The notes under the pieces were generated by a model. It did no database searches. It worked only from the letters and a program-made list of their open reading frames with translations, and was not told the origin of the DNA. Of a DNA stretch of 64,000 bases, positions 15,846 through 24,840 are shown piece by piece (position 1 is the first letter of the stretch; each line of letters begins with the position of its first letter). The DNA lies in contig NZ_OANT01000004.1 in the NCBI RefSeq assembly GCF_900096995.1, positions 62,001 to 126,000 of the forward strand, written 5' to 3'. Source of the DNA: Acinetobacter puyangensis (GTDB lineage: Bacteria > Pseudomonadota > Gammaproteobacteria > Pseudomonadales > Moraxellaceae). A program made the translations under genes and the position numbers.

Positions 15846-16484
15846 TTACTCGCCTTTGTCTTCTTCAGCAGCAGCTTCAGGCGCCGCTTCTTCTTCTTCA
15901 GCTTCCGCTTTAACGACAGTGATAGACGCAACTGTTAAGTCATGACCTTCACCTTGAAGTGCAGTTAAAGTTACACCTTTTGGCAATTTGATGTCAGACA
16001 GGTGAATCACATCACCAACGTCCAAATCTGCCAAATCAACAGTGATTGATTCAGGTAAATCGGCTGGAAGTACAGAAACTTCAACTTCAGCTGCGTTGAT
16101 TGATACAACACCACCTGCTTTAACGCCTTTGGCTTCTTCTTGATTTTCGAAGTGCAAAGGAACATTTACAGTGATTGCTTCACCCGCTTTTACACGTAAA
16201 AAGTCTGCGTGTAACGGTGTGTTTTTGGAAGGGTGACGTTGTAATGCTTTGATAATCACACTTTCTTTTTTACCGTCTAAGTTAATTTCAACGATAGAAG
16301 AGAAGAATGCTTCGCTTTCAAGCACTTTAACAACTTCACGTAATTCCAGCGTGATAGATGCTGGTTCTTGGTCTGCACCATAAATGATAGCAGGAATTTT
16401 AGCTTCACGACGAAGGCGGCGGCTCGCACCTTTCCCTTCTTGCTCAGCGATACGAACGCTAGCATTTAATACAAAATTGCTCAT
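15846..16484 (-). CDS. rplY: 50S ribosomal protein L25 / general stress protein Ctc
   Basis: This is the two-domain (Ctc-type) L25 of 212 aa. Residues 1-95 form the 5S rRNA-binding L25 domain (RRLRREAKIPAIIYG, ALQRHPSKNTPLHADFLRV). The second beta-rich domain extends to about 185. The tail is a run of Ala and Glu residues ending EEDKGE. It binds 5S rRNA at the central protuberance. It lies between prs and pth, a common proteobacterial order. Confidence 0.96.
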   Translation of the reverse strand: MSNFVLNASVRIAEQEGKGASRRLRREAKIPAIIYGADQEPASITLELREVVKVLESEAFFSSIVEINLDGKKESVIIKALQRHPSKNTPLHADFLRVKAGEAITVNVPLHFENQEEAKGVKAGGVVSINAAEVEVSVLPADLPESITVDLADLDVGDVIHLSDIKLPKGVTLTALQGEGHDLTVASITVVKAEAEEEEAAPEAAAEEDKGE

Positions 16485-16511
16485 GAGAATACCTCAAAAG
16501 TTTAAAGAAAC

Positions 16512-16570
16512 CGCTAAGTTTGCGACCAGCTTAGCGAATAAAAACCCTATGAATCGACATCCATAGGGTT
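16512..16570 (-). terminator. Hairpins after prs, ending in a terminator
   Basis: Two hairpins lie between prs and rplY. AACCCTATG / CATAGGGTT (16543-16551 with 16562-16570) is followed on the minus strand by TTTTT, a proper intrinsic terminator. The second, CGCTAAG / CTTAGCG (about 16512-16537), follows it. rplY-pth may therefore be partly uncoupled from prs. Confidence 0.7.
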
Positions 16571-16583
16571 CGAAAGTGCAATA

Positions 16584-17537
16584 TTATAGATAACTATCGA
16601 ACATTGCGCTAATAGATTCTTCATTATTTATACGACGAATTGTTTCTGCAACCATCGAAGAGACCGAAACCTGACGTATTTTACCTAAATCTAGTGCAGC
16701 TTGAGACAGTGGAATGGTATCTGTCACCACCAACTCATCAATCACCGAATTACGAAGATTTTCGATGGCTTTACCAGATAGCACCGGATGCGTTGCATAT
16801 GCCAGTACACGACGTGCACCAAATTGCTTTAAGGCATCGGCTGCTTTACATAATGTACCGGCCGTATCCACCATATCATCGACAATGACACAATCACGGT
16901 CTTTTACATCACCAATCAGGTGCATCACTTGTGATTCATTGGCTTTTTGACGACGTTTGTCGATAATGGCAAGGTCGATATCACCCATTTGTTTGGCAAC
17001 TGCACGAGCACGTACCACACCACCTACGTCTGGAGAAACCACCATCAGATTGTCGTGGTGTTGTTGGCGTAAGTCTGCCAGTAACACTGGTGTACCGTAG
17101 ATGTTATCCACCGGAATATCGAAGAAACCTTGAATCTGGTCGGCATGGAGGTCGATCATCACCACACGGTCAATCCCGACGGTGGTCAGCATATCTGCAA
17201 CCACTTTTGCGGTAATGGGTACACGGGCAGAACGTGGACGACGATCCTGACGAGCATAGCCAAAATATGGAATAACAGCGGTAATACGACCTGCGCTTGA
17301 ACGGCGCAGCGCATCGGCCATCACCAAAATTTCCATCAAATTGTCATTGGTTGGCGCACAGGTTGATTGTACGATAAATACATCTTTACCACGAACATTC
17401 TCGGTAATTTCAACAGCGATTTCGCCATCAGAAAAACGATTGACAGCGGCAGAACCTAAAGGGATATGTAAGTGGCTAACAACTTTGTGGGCTAATTGTG
17501 GATGAGCATTTCCACTAAATACGACAAGATTGGGCAT
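16584..17537 (-). CDS. prs: Ribose-phosphate pyrophosphokinase (PRPP synthetase)
   Basis: Prs makes PRPP from ribose 5-phosphate and ATP for nucleotide, histidine, tryptophan and NAD synthesis. The 317-aa protein has [19 protein letters not shown] (ATP/flexible loop region, about 97-115). The PRPP-binding [15 protein letters not shown] lies at roughly 213-227. The length matches class I enzymes. An AGGTG lies 7 nt before the ATG. The 270-nt leader between this gene and the tRNA-Gln cluster holds degenerate hairpin-bearing repeats. Confidence 0.98.
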   Translation of the reverse strand: MPNLVVFSGNAHPQLAHKVVSHLHIPLGSAAVNRFSDGEIAVEITENVRGKDVFIVQSTCAPTNDNLMEILVMADALRRSSAGRITAVIPYFGYARQDRRPRSARVPITAKVVADMLTTVGIDRVVMIDLHADQIQGFFDIPVDNIYGTPVLLADLRQQHHDNLMVVSPDVGGVVRARAVAKQMGDIDLAIIDKRRQKANESQVMHLIGDVKDRDCVIVDDMVDTAGTLCKAADALKQFGARRVLAYATHPVLSGKAIENLRNSVIDELVVTDTIPLSQAALDLGKIRQVSVSSMVAETIRRINNEESISAMFDSYL

Positions 17538-17550
17538 GTAACACCTGAGC

Positions 17551-17790
17551 GAGGATTAAGCGAAGCACTGCTTCGCCCGAGCGCAAGGGAAAAATCTGTG
17601 ATTTTTCCGACGAGGATTAAGTAATACATTACTTTTCCAGACCTTAAATCCGTAATTTTTCCCTTTAAAGATCAAGCAAATTATGTTTTTGCCGAACGCA
17701 AGGGAAAGATTTGTGATTTTTCCGATGAGGATTAAGCAATATGCAACTTTGTCCGAGCATAAAATCTATGATTTTTTCAACGGTAATTTA
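17551..17790 (-). repeat. Three degenerate repeats with hairpins in the prs leader
   Basis: On the plus strand, GAGGATTAAG occurs at 17551, 17612 and 17727. Units 1 and 2 continue to a similar block (CGCAAGGGAAA then a hairpin) at 17582-17610 and 17697-17725. The hairpin is GGAAAAATC-TGT-GATTTTTCC in the first, with one change in the second. After each GAGGATTAAG, another small dyad occurs whose sequence differs between units: GCGAAG/CTTCGC in one, GTAAT/ATTAC in another. All lie between tRNA-Gln copy 1 and prs. The function is unknown; it may be leader RNA structure or a dispersed repeat. Confidence 0.65.
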
Positions 17791-17809
17791 AAAAACATAC
17801 TATGGAAAT

Positions 17810-17884
17810 TGGCAGGGGCGGCTGGATTCGAACCAACGGATGCCGAGATCAAAACCCGGTGCCTTACCACTTGGCGACGCCCCT
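17810..17884 (-). tRNA. tRNA-Gln (anticodon TTG), copy closest to prs
   Basis: The 75-nt gene has a 7-bp acceptor stem (AGGGGCG with CGCCCCT), anticodon TTG in the loop GGTTTTGATC, TTCGAATC in the T-loop, and an encoded CCA end. Its sequence is identical to the other three copies. It lies 113 nt from the next copy, farther than the other spacings. Confidence 0.97.
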
Positions 17885-17997
17885 AATGGGTGTGAACTTT
17901 AATAGGTAATCTACGATTTGTCAACAATAGAATACAATAAAAGTTTTATGGGATTTTTTCAAACTGTTGAATTATCTGAATTAATTTTGCGGGTAAT

Positions 17998-18072
17998 TGG
18001 CAGGGGCGGCTGGATTCGAACCAACGGATGCCGAGATCAAAACCCGGTGCCTTACCACTTGGCGACGCCCCT
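17998..18072 (-). tRNA. tRNA-Gln (anticodon TTG), second copy from prs
   Basis: This copy has the same 75-nt sequence, including the encoded CCA, TTG anticodon and acceptor stem. It is 20 nt from the next copy upstream, with a spacer (AAATAGAACTTATAAGATAA) almost the same as the one between the last two copies. Confidence 0.97.
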
Positions 18073-18092
18073 AAATAGAACTTATAAGATAA

Positions 18093-18167
18093 TGGCAGGG
18101 GCGGCTGGATTCGAACCAACGGATGCCGAGATCAAAACCCGGTGCCTTACCACTTGGCGACGCCCCT
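18093..18167 (-). tRNA. tRNA-Gln (anticodon TTG), third copy from prs
   Basis: The same 75-nt tRNA sequence with encoded CCA. The spacer to the copy nearest ispE is 21 nt and matches the spacer on its other side apart from a single extra base. This points to recent tandem duplication of a tRNA-plus-spacer unit. Confidence 0.97.
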
Positions 18168-18188
18168 AAATAGAACTTATAAGATTAA

Positions 18189-18263
18189 TGGCAGGGGCGG
18201 CTGGATTCGAACCAACGGATGCCGAGATCAAAACCCGGTGCCTTACCACTTGGCGACGCCCCT
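18189..18263 (-). tRNA. tRNA-Gln (anticodon TTG), copy overlapping the ispE stop
   Basis: The same 75-nt tRNA. Its first two nucleotides (AG) are the last two bases of the ispE TAG stop codon (18262-18264). RNase P cleavage at its 5' end would therefore cut within that stop codon. It must be cotranscribed with lolB-ispE or read from a promoter inside ispE. Confidence 0.97.
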
Positions 18264-19104
18264 ACAACGATTGTACAATATCAAGTACAGGTGAGCTTGT
18301 TAAACTATTGGCAACATACCCGGTGTATGGTGCATGAGTCAACATTACATCTGTATCTGCATCACAATCTATCTCAACAAAAACACAAGCCCCTGTACCT
18401 GTCAATCTTGCTTTGCCGTATTGATTTAAATACTGAAAAGCTTGCTCAACCTCTGGATATAATGTTCGGGCAATTGCTTCGAAGTTATTGCCAAAATCAC
18501 TTGGGTTTTGTTGATAGGCGGCAAATTTAGTTGGCTTTGAATTTCTTGTCAATAATTTTTGTGAAAATAATGATTGAGTGCTGATAAAACAGTCAGGTTT
18601 CAAGATCAAATAGCGTTTCTTAGGTAAATCTGTGATGGGTGTAATGATTTCCCCGATTCCTTCAGCCCATGCATTTTGTCCATAAATAAAAATAGGGACA
18701 TCGGCACCGAGTTGAATAGCAAGATCAAGTAATTGTGGCTGATCAAGCTCGCATTGCCATAATTTGTTCAGCACCAGCAAGGTGGTTGCGGCGTTGGACG
18801 ATCCACCACCGAGTCCTGCACCCATAGGAATATGTTTTTCAAGCGTAATACTGCAACCTTGCGCCGTTTTTCGGTAAGATAATAATAATTGCGCGGCACG
18901 ATAGATTAAATTGTGCTGCTGCTCGACCTGCTGTAAGCCTTTAACGTCAATATGATCTTGAATGGTACATTCAAAACTGAGGTAATCATATAAATCGATC
19001 AGGGCAAAAATGGTTTGTAATTCATGGTAACCATCTTGCCTGCGACCAGTGATGTGTAAAAACAGATTAAGTTTTGCCGGTGAAGGTATGCGAATCGGGT
19101 TCAT
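18262..19104 (-). CDS. ispE: 4-diphosphocytidyl-2-C-methyl-D-erythritol kinase
   Basis: IspE phosphorylates CDP-methylerythritol in the MEP isoprenoid pathway. The 280-aa GHMP kinase has SPAKLNLFLHITGRRQDGYHEL at the N-terminus, with the substrate-binding lysine and aspartate region. The ATP-binding glycine-rich loop PMGAGLGGGSSNAAT lies near residues 92-106. LTGTGACVF forms the third GHMP motif. It begins 1 nt after the lolB stop and ends with a stop codon shared with tRNA-Gln. The lolB-ispE-prs order is widespread in gamma-proteobacteria. Confidence 0.97.
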   Translation of the reverse strand: MNPIRIPSPAKLNLFLHITGRRQDGYHELQTIFALIDLYDYLSFECTIQDHIDVKGLQQVEQQHNLIYRAAQLLLSYRKTAQGCSITLEKHIPMGAGLGGGSSNAATTLLVLNKLWQCELDQPQLLDLAIQLGADVPIFIYGQNAWAEGIGEIITPITDLPKKRYLILKPDCFISTQSLFSQKLLTRNSKPTKFAAYQQNPSDFGNNFEAIARTLYPEVEQAFQYLNQYGKARLTGTGACVFVEIDCDADTDVMLTHAPYTGYVANSLTSSPVLDIVQSL

Positions 19105-19105
19105 A

Positions 19106-19681
19106 TCAATTGCGGGTTTGAATCGTCAAGGTCACACGATTTTGCTGTGCATCATCAATTAAGACAAGTTTATTTGGCAATTTTTGTTGATCTGAATAAC
19201 TTAGGCTTGCAGACCAGCCACCTTCCTGAATATTTTCAATACGTCCCGCAGCATCTTTTTGAACTTCAGCATTTTTGCTGGCAGGTTCGGCATTGATCCA
19301 TGAAATCAGATAGGTAATGGGGGCTTGCCAGCCGGTTGCCTTGAATAGTAATTCTTCCGGTGTTTCGGCTTGGATTGTGCCTGTTTTGCTGCTGGTCAAG
19401 GTGACATCGCCAACTTGTCCGCGAATACTGGTCTGCCCAATACCCAGCGCACCAGTGAGGTCAATGGCAAACTGATCGCCAACTTGAGTCCAACCATAAA
19501 ATGCCGAACCATTTTGCTGTGGTGTTCGTACACCGATTTTACCGGTAATTTTAAATTGCTGTGCTGTTTGCTGTTGGGATGTAATTTTGCTTGGGCTTTG
19601 CATGGTCTGACAACCCGTTAAGGCAAGACCAAGGCTGATGGCAGTACAAAAAAACAGTGTAGGTTTTAACTTCATAGACAT
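19106..19681 (-). CDS. lolB: Outer-membrane lipoprotein receptor LolB
   Basis: LolB accepts lipoproteins from periplasmic LolA and inserts them in the outer membrane. The 191-aa precursor has a type II signal peptide with lipobox LALTGC, so Cys24 becomes lipidated. The mature part has the LolB beta-barrel pattern, including FKITGKIGVRTPQQNGSAFYGW and LISWINAEPASKN. The partners LolCE/D are encoded at 37.9-39.8 kb. It lies 12 nt after the TPR protein gene and is followed directly by ispE. Confidence 0.92.
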   Translation of the reverse strand: MSMKLKPTLFFCTAISLGLALTGCQTMQSPSKITSQQQTAQQFKITGKIGVRTPQQNGSAFYGWTQVGDQFAIDLTGALGIGQTSIRGQVGDVTLTSSKTGTIQAETPEELLFKATGWQAPITYLISWINAEPASKNAEVQKDAAGRIENIQEGGWSASLSYSDQQKLPNKLVLIDDAQQNRVTLTIQTRN

Positions 19682-19693
19682 AGACTTAAACTG

Positions 19694-21460
19694 CTAAGAG
19701 GGTTGAAGATGCGGATTTGGCACCAGAAGGTGTAGCAATTGCGCCACTTCTTCTGAATCCGGATATTGATTGTGGAGGGTTTCACAGATTTGAGCAAAAT
19801 ATTCGATATCACCATGCATATATAATGCCTTGGCATAACGTACACCGATAGACAGATTAGGCGACAAAGCATAGGCTTCAGCCAGTGCTTTTACTGCAAG
19901 ATCAAAGTCATTCTGTAAAAATGCAATATAACCCAGTGTATCTAAAATAGATGCTTGCTGCGGTGCATAACTCAAGGCTTGTTCGGCATACTTTCTGGCG
20001 ACATCAAGTTTGCGGTTCTGACGTGCCAGTGTATAAGCGTAGGCATTTAGAAAGGTTGGACTGTTCGGTTCGATTTCCAGTAGTTTATTTAAGGCATTAT
20101 CCAGCGCATCACGATCGGTAAATGGATCATACAACAGCACTTGTGCATAAATGAGTTCCGGATCCTCAGGCATTTGCTGGATCGCTTCATTTAACAAGGT
20201 GATTGCCCGCTGGTTTTCGCCCATCATTTGTAAAATTTGTGCCTGTAATTGATAGAGGAAACTGGCTTGATGCGGATGGCTAACACGTTCCTGTGTGAGC
20301 AAACGAATGGCATCGGCTGGACGTTGTTGTTCAAGATAAATAGAGACCAGATTTTTTCTGGATACGGTATAAAAATTGCCATCAACGGCTTTGTATAGCT
20401 CAATGGCAAGCGTATCATCTTTTTTACGTTCGGCATTGACTGCCAGATAATAATTGGCCTGATCCTGATATACGTTTGAATACTGTAATTGTTTAAGATA
20501 TTTTTCAGCTTGACTGAATTGTTGCAGATCAATACTGGTAATCCCAGCAAGAAATAATATTTGTTCGTTATTTGGCCATTTTTTTAACATGCGTTTCAGT
20601 TTTTTGAGCGCATCTTCAGTTTTGTTTTGTCTGATTAAATGTTGTACTTCATAAAGTCCGACATCCGGCGCTTTTTGATAACGGCTACTATGATCCAGCC
20701 ATTTAAAGGCATCATCATTTTGATTGGCGGCAAAATACAAATTGGCTTTCAGAATCACAAAACTCGGTACATTCGGCCGTTTACGCAGCGCAAGATTGAC
20801 TTTTTTGAGTGCACTTTCAAATTGGCCACTTTGTGCTTCAAGACCGGCGATCATCACCAGAACAGAAGGATGTTCTTTCTTGTTGATTTGATTGAGCGCC
20901 TGTAAAAGTGCCTGTCGGGCTTCGGTTGATTCAGGATAAATCCCTTCCAGAATTCCTTCTAGATCGGCATTTGGATCGATCTGTAAAATGCGGTCCAGTG
21001 TTTTTGCAGCCAGACCATATTGATGTGCTCTCAAGGACAAGTGCGCCAGATAAAACATGGCAGGTACATCATCAGGATAATGTTCTACCCAGAGTCTGGA
21101 AATATTGAGTGCCGTATCAATATCGTCAAATTCCAATGCAATATTCAAAGCACGTTCATTGATATTGGGCAGATTATAATTTTCGACCAGATACTGATAG
21201 CTATTGAGGGTTTGATTAATATTTCCTTGACTGAGTGCAAATTCAGCAATAAATACCGGTAAAAATGCGCTATGATTCGTTTCGTTCTTTGCTTGATGAG
21301 TGGTTGTTGTGATACCTGTTGTTGTAATCGGTGTTACGGCATAAATTTGAGACGCGTAAGCAATGCTTCCTAAAAGAAGGAATGTGATAGAATGGCAAGT
21401 TGCAGGTAACTGCAATATTTTTCTGGATTTTATCCGCATTAATTTTAAATTTTGAGTCAT
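19694..21460 (-). CDS. Exported TPR-repeat protein
   Basis: The 588-aa product begins with a basic stretch and a hydrophobic segment (about 17-42, ending in Ala-rich sequence), probably a signal peptide. The rest is a chain of tetratricopeptide repeats, recognisable as repeated YLAHLSLRAHQYGLAAKTLDRILQIDPNA-type pairs, extending to the C-terminus. Such proteins scaffold complexes in the periplasm or at the outer membrane. The position upstream of lolB is shared by TPR genes in Pseudomonas and Acinetobacter. Its start is 57 bp from divergent hemA, so promoters must overlap. The specific role is unknown. Confidence 0.85.
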   Translation of the reverse strand: MTQNLKLMRIKSRKILQLPATCHSITFLLLGSIAYASQIYAVTPITTTGITTTTHQAKNETNHSAFLPVFIAEFALSQGNINQTLNSYQYLVENYNLPNINERALNIALEFDDIDTALNISRLWVEHYPDDVPAMFYLAHLSLRAHQYGLAAKTLDRILQIDPNADLEGILEGIYPESTEARQALLQALNQINKKEHPSVLVMIAGLEAQSGQFESALKKVNLALRKRPNVPSFVILKANLYFAANQNDDAFKWLDHSSRYQKAPDVGLYEVQHLIRQNKTEDALKKLKRMLKKWPNNEQILFLAGITSIDLQQFSQAEKYLKQLQYSNVYQDQANYYLAVNAERKKDDTLAIELYKAVDGNFYTVSRKNLVSIYLEQQRPADAIRLLTQERVSHPHQASFLYQLQAQILQMMGENQRAITLLNEAIQQMPEDPELIYAQVLLYDPFTDRDALDNALNKLLEIEPNSPTFLNAYAYTLARQNRKLDVARKYAEQALSYAPQQASILDTLGYIAFLQNDFDLAVKALAEAYALSPNLSIGVRYAKALYMHGDIEYFAQICETLHNQYPDSEEVAQLLHLLVPNPHLQPS

Positions 21461-21517
21461 GGTTGTTTAAACATATATGCGTCTTTGTATCATACCTTTT
21501 CTAATTGATGAAGTACT

Positions 21518-22813
21518 ATGGGTTTCTTGGCTTTAGGTGTCAATCATCATACGGCTTCTGTCGAAATGCGTGAAAAAATTGCTTTTAACACAGAGCGATT
21601 GCTGACGCTATTTGAACAAACCAAACAAAATCAAAATCTTAATAATATGGTTGTGGTTTCAACCTGTAATCGTACCGAAGTTTATGCACTCACCGAACAT
21701 CCAGACGATGTACTGCACTGGATCGCCCAGTCTAACGGAATTGATGTAAACACTCTGTTAAGACATGTTTATCATTATGAAAATGTGCAGGCAATGACGC
21801 ATCTGATGCGTGTCGCCAGTGGTCTGGATTCCCTGATGCTGGGTGAACCACAAATTCTGGGACAAATTAAAAGTGCACTTGCTTTAGCCAAAACATCGGA
21901 TAATGTCTCGCTACAGCTCAATCGCTTATTTGAATATGCATTCTATGCAGCCAAAAAAGTCCGTACCGAAACTGCGGTAGGCGAGCATGCCATCTCGATG
22001 GGCTATGCGGTGGCACAGCTTGCAGCGCAAGTGTTTAGCCATGTTTCACAACTTACGGTGATGATCGTTGCCGCAGGCGAAATGAATACCTTGGTGGCAA
22101 AGCATCTGGCCGAGATGGGGGTCGCAAAAATGTTGATTTGTAATCGTACCCGAGCCAAGGCAGAGCATTTGGCACAGGAGCTTGGCACGCGAGTAGATGT
22201 AGAAGTCATTGATTTTGATCAACTCGATGCCAATCTGGCACGTGCTGATGTGGTGTCCAGTTGTACCGGGAGTTTGCATCAAGTGATCCATTATGCTGCG
22301 GTCAAACAGGCTTTAAAACAGCGTAAATATCAACCCATGTTACTCGTGGATCTGGCAGTACCCCGCGATATTGATTCAAAAGTCGAGCAGCTTGATAGTG
22401 TTTATCTTTATGGCATCGATGATTTGCAGGCAGTAATTGACGAAAACTTATCACAACGTCGGCAGGCGGCACTTGATGCGGAAGTGCTGGTTTCACAGCT
22501 GGCATCTCAATTCGTGATTCACGAAAAAGTACAGCAAGCGGGTGAGGAAATTCAGCATTATCGTGATTATGCCGAGCAACAACGAATTAGGGAACTGGAA
22601 TTTGCCTTGCAGCAACTGAAACAGGGTGCAGATGCCGAGCAATTATTGACACAATTATCCCATCGTTTAAGCGATAAAATGCTGCATATTCCCTCAAAAT
22701 TATTTCGTGAAGCCGCCAAAGCTGAAGATCCAGCCCATTATGAATGGTTAAAAGACACCGTGCAGTCGATAGAAGCGCATTCCCGTGAAGCGAAGAAAAA
22801 TAAATATGAATGA
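21518..22813 (+). CDS. hemA: Glutamyl-tRNA reductase
   Basis: HemA reduces glutamyl-tRNA(Glu) with NADPH to glutamate-1-semialdehyde, the first committed step of tetrapyrrole synthesis by the C5 route. The 431-aa protein has the catalytic [10 protein letters not shown] (Cys about residue 50), [16 protein letters not shown] (about 107) and the Rossmann segment [21 protein letters not shown]. The C-terminal dimerisation helices are complete. It is read divergently from the lolB operon. Unlike E. coli, prfA does not follow; dnaG converges on it. Confidence 0.97.
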   Translation: MGFLALGVNHHTASVEMREKIAFNTERLLTLFEQTKQNQNLNNMVVVSTCNRTEVYALTEHPDDVLHWIAQSNGIDVNTLLRHVYHYENVQAMTHLMRVASGLDSLMLGEPQILGQIKSALALAKTSDNVSLQLNRLFEYAFYAAKKVRTETAVGEHAISMGYAVAQLAAQVFSHVSQLTVMIVAAGEMNTLVAKHLAEMGVAKMLICNRTRAKAEHLAQELGTRVDVEVIDFDQLDANLARADVVSSCTGSLHQVIHYAAVKQALKQRKYQPMLLVDLAVPRDIDSKVEQLDSVYLYGIDDLQAVIDENLSQRRQAALDAEVLVSQLASQFVIHEKVQQAGEEIQHYRDYAEQQRIRELEFALQQLKQGADAEQLLTQLSHRLSDKMLHIPSKLFREAAKAEDPAHYEWLKDTVQSIEAHSREAKKNKYE

Positions 22814-22881
22814 GATTGTATGTTCATTCCTAATCAATAAACAGATTGCGATTTAACCAAAGTCCTGTGTTTGCAATAGCA

Positions 22882-24750
22882 TCAGTTGGTATTTTTAATC
22901 ACTGTATTACTTAATTGCTTGGTAATTTGATGCAGTTGCTGCATCAGGTTCTTTGACTCTTGTACCGAAGATGGTTTTTTAATTTTTTGTTTTAAGTATT
23001 TATATTTTAAAGAAATAAATAATGATTGCGCATGATTGTCCAGTTCTTCAGGGTTTTCGATCTGTAAATCATTCAGGTCAATTGAATTGAGTATGGCTAG
23101 AAGCTGTTGTTGCAATTCATAACAGGCACCTAAAGCAAAATAACGGCTGAGTTCAACCTCTTTAGGCAATTGATCATAAACTTGATTCAGGGTATCTAGC
23201 AATTGGCGCAGTAAACCGTTTTGTGGTATGAATGCGCGCAGCGTTTCAAATTGTGGAAACAACACAGGATAATGCAGCAATAGAGCAATTAATAAGGCAT
23301 TTCGATCAACACGGTTAAAACTTAAATCCTTGTCCTGTAATGCCTGATCAAAGCGTTTGCGCCCAAATCCTAAGCGTTCACGGAAAGATTGCGAGAGCAG
23401 ATATTTGTATGAGCCATTGGGCAATTGATTGCTTAAATTGCGTAACTCTGCCATCACCATGCCTTTACCTTCGGGATGGCTGACATCAAATTGCTTGGTC
23501 AACTGGGCAAATAAATAATCGGAAAGTAACGGTGCTTTACTCAATAATTGCTGGAATTGCTCTAAGCCAATTTGACGCATTAAGGAGTCGGGGTCATGCT
23601 GTTCGGGTAAAATAAAAAAGCGTAATTCCCGACCATCCTGGAGCAAGGGCAGAGCAATTTCCAATGTACGCCATGCTGCTTTTTGTCCGGCACTGTCTCC
23701 GTCAAAAGCCAAAGTCAGACGTGGGCTTTGTTTAAATAATATATTGAGATGTTCGCTATTACTGGCAGTTCCCAAAGTCGCGACAGCACCACTAATCCCG
23801 GCCTGATGCAAGGCAATTACATCCATATAACCTTCAACCATCAGCCAGTCATTGGCTTTGGATTTTCGCCCTTCATATAAACCATAGAGCAATTGGTTTT
23901 TATGGAAAATTTCCGAATCCGGCGAGTTGATATATTTGGGTTTGATTTCGTCATTGAGCGCCCGACCACCAAAACCGACCACGCGACCCTTACTGTCCCG
24001 AATCGGAAAAATCACCCGATCACGTAGCAAATTAAAGGTTTTGCCATGTTCATTTTCACGAATCAGACCGACCAGTTTTAAGCCTTCGATATCTTGAGGG
24101 AAGGCCTGTTCCAGATGTTGCCAATCACTGGGCGCATAGCCTAACCGCCATTGCTGAATGGTATTTTCATTTAATGCACGGTTATGGAAATAATTTTGTG
24201 CATGTGCAGCATTGCCGAGTTGCTGTTGATAATAAAGCGTGACTTGCTCAAGCAGATCATACAAACTAACTTCTTCATTATTTGCGCTACCACTAAAATC
24301 TTCAATGAAATACTGTTCCAAATCATGATGATCATTTTCTGGTGGCAGATTAAACGGGTCACTTTCCGGAATGGTCGGCGGATTTTGTTCAGAAGATTGG
24401 GGTGCGGAAATCGGTTTTTGCTGACGCTGATAGGTGGCCTTTTTGACATTGAAGTCATCTTTGGGCAATTCGATGCCGGCATTTTGTGCCAAATCCTTAA
24501 TCACATCAATAAAGCTGCGACCTTCCAATTCCATCAAGAATTTAATGGCATTACCATTGGCCTGACAGCCAAAGCAATGATAATAGGCTTTGTCCCGATA
24601 AACATGGAATGAAGGTGTTTTTTCCTGATGAAACGGACAACAGCCAGAATAGGTTCTACCTGTTTTTTTGAGTTTTACCCGTTGTCCGATCAAGTCGACA
24701 ATATCAACGCGATCCAGAATCTGGTCAATGGTATGCTGAGGAATTGCCAT
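22882..24750 (-). CDS. dnaG: DNA primase
   Basis: DnaG makes RNA primers for replication. The 622-aa protein has the N-terminal CHC2 zinc site (Cys38, His41, Cys59, Cys62). A long linker at about 115-160 is rich in Gln, Pro and Asp. The Toprim core includes WLMVEGYMDVIALHQ and AFDGDSAGQKAAWR, with the metal-binding acidic residues. The C-terminal DnaB-interaction domain is poorly conserved, as usual. In many relatives dnaG is beside rpoD; here it is 17 kb away, between hemA and bamD, on its own transcript. Confidence 0.97.
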   Translation of the reverse strand: MAIPQHTIDQILDRVDIVDLIGQRVKLKKTGRTYSGCCPFHQEKTPSFHVYRDKAYYHCFGCQANGNAIKFLMELEGRSFIDVIKDLAQNAGIELPKDDFNVKKATYQRQQKPISAPQSSEQNPPTIPESDPFNLPPENDHHDLEQYFIEDFSGSANNEEVSLYDLLEQVTLYYQQQLGNAAHAQNYFHNRALNENTIQQWRLGYAPSDWQHLEQAFPQDIEGLKLVGLIRENEHGKTFNLLRDRVIFPIRDSKGRVVGFGGRALNDEIKPKYINSPDSEIFHKNQLLYGLYEGRKSKANDWLMVEGYMDVIALHQAGISGAVATLGTASNSEHLNILFKQSPRLTLAFDGDSAGQKAAWRTLEIALPLLQDGRELRFFILPEQHDPDSLMRQIGLEQFQQLLSKAPLLSDYLFAQLTKQFDVSHPEGKGMVMAELRNLSNQLPNGSYKYLLSQSFRERLGFGRKRFDQALQDKDLSFNRVDRNALLIALLLHYPVLFPQFETLRAFIPQNGLLRQLLDTLNQVYDQLPKEVELSRYFALGACYELQQQLLAILNSIDLNDLQIENPEELDNHAQSLFISLKYKYLKQKIKKPSSVQESKNLMQQLHQITKQLSNTVIKNTN

Positions 24751-24777
24751 ATGAAAATTTGCTTGCCCTAAAAGTTA

Positions 24778-24800
24778 TTGAGCATCCTAAAGATGCTCAA
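24778..24800 (-). terminator. Hairpin between bamD and dnaG
   Basis: A 9-bp perfect stem (TTGAGCATC / GATGCTCAA) with a 5-nt loop lies about 40 nt after the bamD stop on the minus side, ahead of dnaG. The T-tract is broken (TAACTTTT), so termination may be partial, leaving some bamD-dnaG readthrough. Confidence 0.5.
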
Positions 24801-24840
24801 CAATATAATATATTAACCGATTTTTTAAAGCTTGCCTGCT

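Noticed and set aside
17551..18263. Repeated blocks that could be mistaken for a CRISPR array
   Set aside because: The four long repeats are tRNA-Gln genes with anticodon and CCA, and the shorter ones are degenerate, with uneven spacing. There are no cas genes nearby.
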